A DNA stretch of 7,839 nt from positions 1 to 7,839 of the forward strand of contig JAJYIN010000098.1 of the NCBI GenBank assembly GCA_021790075.1, given 5' to 3'. A model generated the notes under the pieces. The model saw nothing but the letters and a program-made list of their open reading frames with translations, was not told the origin of the DNA and did not search any database. Positions 6,243 to 7,839 of the stretch are shown piece by piece (position 1 is the stretch's first letter; each line of letters starts with the position of its first letter). This stretch comes from Actinomycetes bacterium. Its GTDB lineage: Bacteria; Actinomycetota; Thermoleophilia; BMS3ABIN01. A program made the position numbers and the translations under genes.

Positions 6243-7019
6243 TCAGGTCCGCGCGTTCCAGATATTGCGAGCACTTTTCATGTAAACGCTCAAAGCGAGA
6301 AAGAGGCACATGGCGCCGATCAACGGCAGCAGGGCCAGTCCGGCCGTGGCAGGATCGAGGCCGAAAATACTGCCGCTGACTCCGGCCGGAGAAAGGCGAG
6401 GGCCGGAGCCTTCGCCCGCTGCCGCAGCGTCCCTGTTTTCGCCCTGCGCCGATATGGCGCCTGCCTGGCCGCCGCCGGCGTCAGTGCCGGGCGCGCTGAT
6501 GAGCGAAGGTGCAGACGAGTGATCCGTCCCGCCCGCGGAACCATCGCCGGGTGGACCGGGAAGAGTGCCGCCGCCGGGTGGCGACGAGCCCGTGGAGCCT
6601 GGTAGCGATATGCCGCCGCCCGTCAACTGGTTGGGATTGATGCCGGGAACGGTCAACGTTATGCCGGGTTGCGGCAGTTGCAGCGGCAGACCCAGCCCAT
6701 TGACATCCTGTACGGTCTGGTCGAGCGTGCTGCCCACATCGACGGGCGGAGTAGACGGCAGAGTGATGGTGCCTGAGCCGAGTGACGAGACCGTGTTGCT
6801 CACAGAGCCGAGTGTGCCGGCGGCGGCCCCCTGCACGGTTTGCGTGACCGGGGTGACGGTATTGGCCAGGGATGAGATCGTGTTGGAAACAGGGGTGGTC
6901 TGATCCTGCCCGGCAAGAAGGGTAACGGCGGCGGCTTGCCCAGGCCATGAGAACATGATGACGCTAACAGCACATGCGCCGGCGGCCGCCAGGAAACGAA
7001 GTTCTCTCACGATGCCCAA
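6243..7019 (-). CDS. Secreted, C-terminally membrane-anchored low-complexity surface protein
   Basis: 258 aa; I do not recognise a named family. Residues 1-31 form a signal peptide (basic start, hydrophobic core, likely cut after the QAAA at 28-31). Residues 35-110 are Ser/Thr/Val-rich with an imperfect repeat (PVSNTISSLAN at 43-53, SVSNTVSSLGS at 72-82). Residues 110-215 are Pro/Gly/Ser-rich and probably extended. A hydrophobic segment (about 220-246) and a short basic tail ending KSARNIWNART follow, so the protein would be exported and held in the membrane. There is no LPXTG. The TTG at 7019 is favoured because GGTGAT lies 6 nt upstream; a GTG at 7010 is the alternative. It directly precedes the sensor kinase, so a role as a surface partner or ligand-presenting component is an attractive inference, with no domain evidence. 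Confidence 0.8.
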   Translation of the reverse strand: MGIVRELRFLAAAGACAVSVIMFSWPGQAAAVTLLAGQDQTTPVSNTISSLANTVTPVTQTVQGAAAGTLGSVSNTVSSLGSGTITLPSTPPVDVGSTLDQTVQDVNGLGLPLQLPQPGITLTVPGINPNQLTGGGISLPGSTGSSPPGGGTLPGPPGDGSAGGTDHSSAPSLISAPGTDAGGGQAGAISAQGENRDAAAAGEGSGPRLSPAGVSGSIFGLDPATAGLALLPLIGAMCLFLALSVYMKSARNIWNART

Positions 7020-7149
7020 AATTCCATCACCCCAGTTCGACCGGAGTTACATCCGGTCATAAATCTTCTTTTTCGGCTAGTTATGATGCCGGCCGCGCTC
7101 AGACGCGCCCCTGGTCCGCTGGCGCCGCAACCGGGTGTAACTGGGGATT
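7020..7149 (-). promoter_or_regulatory. Structured leader with two mutually exclusive folds, candidate riboswitch-type control element
   Basis: Read on the minus strand from the predicted transcription start near 7149. Fold A: CCCCAGTT (7146-7139) pairs perfectly with AACTGGGG (7037-7030), whose GGGG is part of the ribosome site of the surface-protein gene. Fold B: the same arm, 7142-7128, pairs with 7059-7045 over 15 positions (one C-A mismatch, two G-U), core AGTTACACCCGG with CCGGATGTAACT, leaving the ribosome site free. Fold A is compatible with the local hairpin at 7058-7039; fold B is not. The GC-rich middle (about 7127-7060) could be a sensing domain. I recognise no known riboswitch consensus (TPP, cobalamin, SAM, glycine and c-di-GMP-I considered from memory). 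The pairing is visible in the sequence; regulation is inference. Confidence 0.45.
7039..7058. repeat. 20-nt perfect hairpin/palindrome before the surface-protein start
   Basis: Seven-bp perfect arms, GACCGGA and TCCGGTC, flank six bases (TGTAAC on the transcribed minus strand). It ends 19 nt before the TTG start codon. It could be an RNA hairpin in the leader or a DNA operator. The hexanucleotide loop recalls ANTAR target hairpins, but lacks their A at loop position 1 and G at position 4. Confidence 0.6.
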
Positions 7150-7155
7150 TAAATA

Positions 7156-7184
7156 ACTTTAGCGCCTTTGATGCCCGACTTCAA
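7156..7184 (-). promoter_or_regulatory. Putative promoter of the surface protein/kinase/regulator operon
   Basis: TTGAAG (7184-7179) and TAAAGT (7161-7156) are separated by exactly 17 nt on the minus strand, each matching four of six consensus bases, with AT-rich sequence just downstream. The predicted start near 7149 falls about 3 nt before the first arm of the structured leader. The -35 overlaps the last codons of the upstream YeeE/YedE-like gene, so transcription read through from that gene is also possible. Confidence 0.45.
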
Positions 7185-7839
7185 CTGTTTCTTGCACGGG
7201 ATGAAAGGAGCAAGAGGCCGGCCAGCACGACCGCCAGAAAGATCGCCCACAAAGCAAGCCGCATCGAGGACGGGAAATAATCCGGCAGCCAGGATGTCAA
7301 CGCGATCATGTTGCTGTGTGTCCAGTCCCTGATCGACGTTCCCCAGACCGCTGCGGGAAGGTAGCCGGCCAGCAGCCCCGGAAAAGCCGCCAGCGCAGAA
7401 GTGTATCCCAGCCCCAGACGCGCATAAGTCCTGAATTCACAGCCGATCATCATTACGCTGCCCATGGCCAGAAGAGGGGCGCCGGCAACGTGCCCGATGT
7501 GCAGGCCGCCGCCATCCGCGATCGCCTGTCCCGGGTCCGCCGGCATCCCCCTAATCAGCCAGTAGACGAGCGCCCCGGCACCAAACAGGAATACGGCAAT
7601 CAACCAACCGCGCAGAGCGCCAGCTTTCCTCAGCGAACGGATCGTCGCTTCGCGCAGTCCCAGCTGCGCAAGAAAGCGGGGAGATGACGCTACGCAATCG
7701 GGCGTCAGGAGTGCCCATTCCACACCGAATCCGCTGCGGGCGATGACAACCCCGACGATCGCGCCTACGGCAATCGGCGCCGGCCCGCCGGTACCTGCCA
7801 GCGCCGCGGCGGCCACCAGGATGGCCGCTGCCGCGAAGC
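7181..7839 (-). CDS. YeeE/YedE-family membrane transporter (N-terminus beyond the window)
   Basis: 218 codons are present plus the stop; the frame is open to the window edge, so the true start is outside. The protein is almost wholly hydrophobic, with about five or six membrane segments. The core region IGHVAGAPLLAMGSVMMIGC followed by EFRTYARLG has a Gly-rich helix, a single conserved-looking Cys and a following Arg, as in the sulphur-transport domain of YeeE/YedE (thiosulfate uptake, with a proposed selenium-related subgroup). An ARSGFG motif near the start of the visible part also fits. It ends 161 nt before the surface-protein gene and reads the same way. The family call is by motif resemblance only; the substrate (thiosulfate, another sulphur species or something else) cannot be told, and no sulphurtransferase or TusA-like gene is visible. 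Confidence 0.65.
   Translation of the reverse strand, partial: FAAAAILVAAAALAGTGGPAPIAVGAIVGVVIARSGFGVEWALLTPDCVASSPRFLAQLGLREATIRSLRKAGALRGWLIAVFLFGAGALVYWLIRGMPADPGQAIADGGGLHIGHVAGAPLLAMGSVMMIGCEFRTYARLGLGYTSALAAFPGLLAGYLPAAVWGTSIRDWTHSNMIALTSWLPDYFPSSMRLALWAIFLAVVLAGLLLLSSRARNS

Noticed and set aside
7039..7058. ANTAR-type target hairpin for the operon's own regulator
   Set aside because: The loop is six bases, but its sequence (TGTAAC on the transcribed strand) lacks the A1 and G4 characteristic of ANTAR targets, and no clear second hexaloop stem lies next to it.
7039..7070. Plus-strand intrinsic terminator (hairpin followed by a loosely T-rich stretch)
   Set aside because: No plus-strand gene reads into this point, and the T run is interrupted. 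The hairpin makes better sense in the minus-strand leader.
1..7839. tRNA, rRNA, CRISPR array, insertion sequence or prophage signatures
   Set aside because: No regularly spaced repeats, tRNA-like cloverleaf, transposase-like protein or integrase-like protein was seen on either strand.

Overview
This is a high-GC bacterial window (clearly above 60% G+C by eye) with seven protein genes, all intact except the two cut by the window edges. GTG and TTG starts are used, and the ANTAR response regulator closely resembles mycobacterial PdtaR (Rv1626). I therefore favour an actinomycete-like, perhaps deep-branching, bacterium. That is inference, and another high-GC phylum such as Chloroflexota is not excluded.

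Layout. Left edge, minus strand: the N-terminal part of a DtxR/MntR-family metalloregulator, reading out of the window. An AT-rich divergent intergenic region (418-685) carries its promoter, a candidate operator palindrome, and the promoter and leader of the plus-strand group. Plus strand, 686-3228: a PHP-domain phosphatase of the HisJ type (TTG start), a diacylglycerol/sphingosine-kinase-like lipid kinase, and an endonuclease III-like [4Fe-4S] DNA glycosylase. A 68-nt fold-back sequence with 14-bp arms lies in the short gap where the plus- and minus-strand genes converge.

Minus strand, 7839 down to 3304: the 3' part of a YeeE/YedE-like membrane transporter, then a promoter and a structured leader of about 130 nt. 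After these come a secreted, C-terminally membrane-anchored Ser/Thr/Pro/Gly-rich surface protein, a large transmembrane sensor histidine kinase (extracytoplasmic domain, HAMP, GAF, HisKA_2, HATPase) and an ANTAR response regulator. The last three are packed tightly (25-nt gap, then 8-nt overlap) and look like one transcription unit.

How they may work together. The kinase/regulator pair is the PdtaS/PdtaR type: phosphorylation of the receiver domain frees or dimerises an ANTAR domain that binds RNA and usually prevents transcription termination. Here the kinase is membrane-embedded and sits directly behind a surface-anchored protein, suggesting an envelope-sensing unit with RNA-level output.

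The most striking non-coding signal is the leader of the surface-protein gene. Its 5' arm (7128-7146 on the minus strand) can pair either with the ribosome-binding site of that gene, or with a segment just before it in a 15-pair helix that leaves the site open. This is the geometry of a riboswitch-type translational switch. I recognise no known riboswitch class in it.
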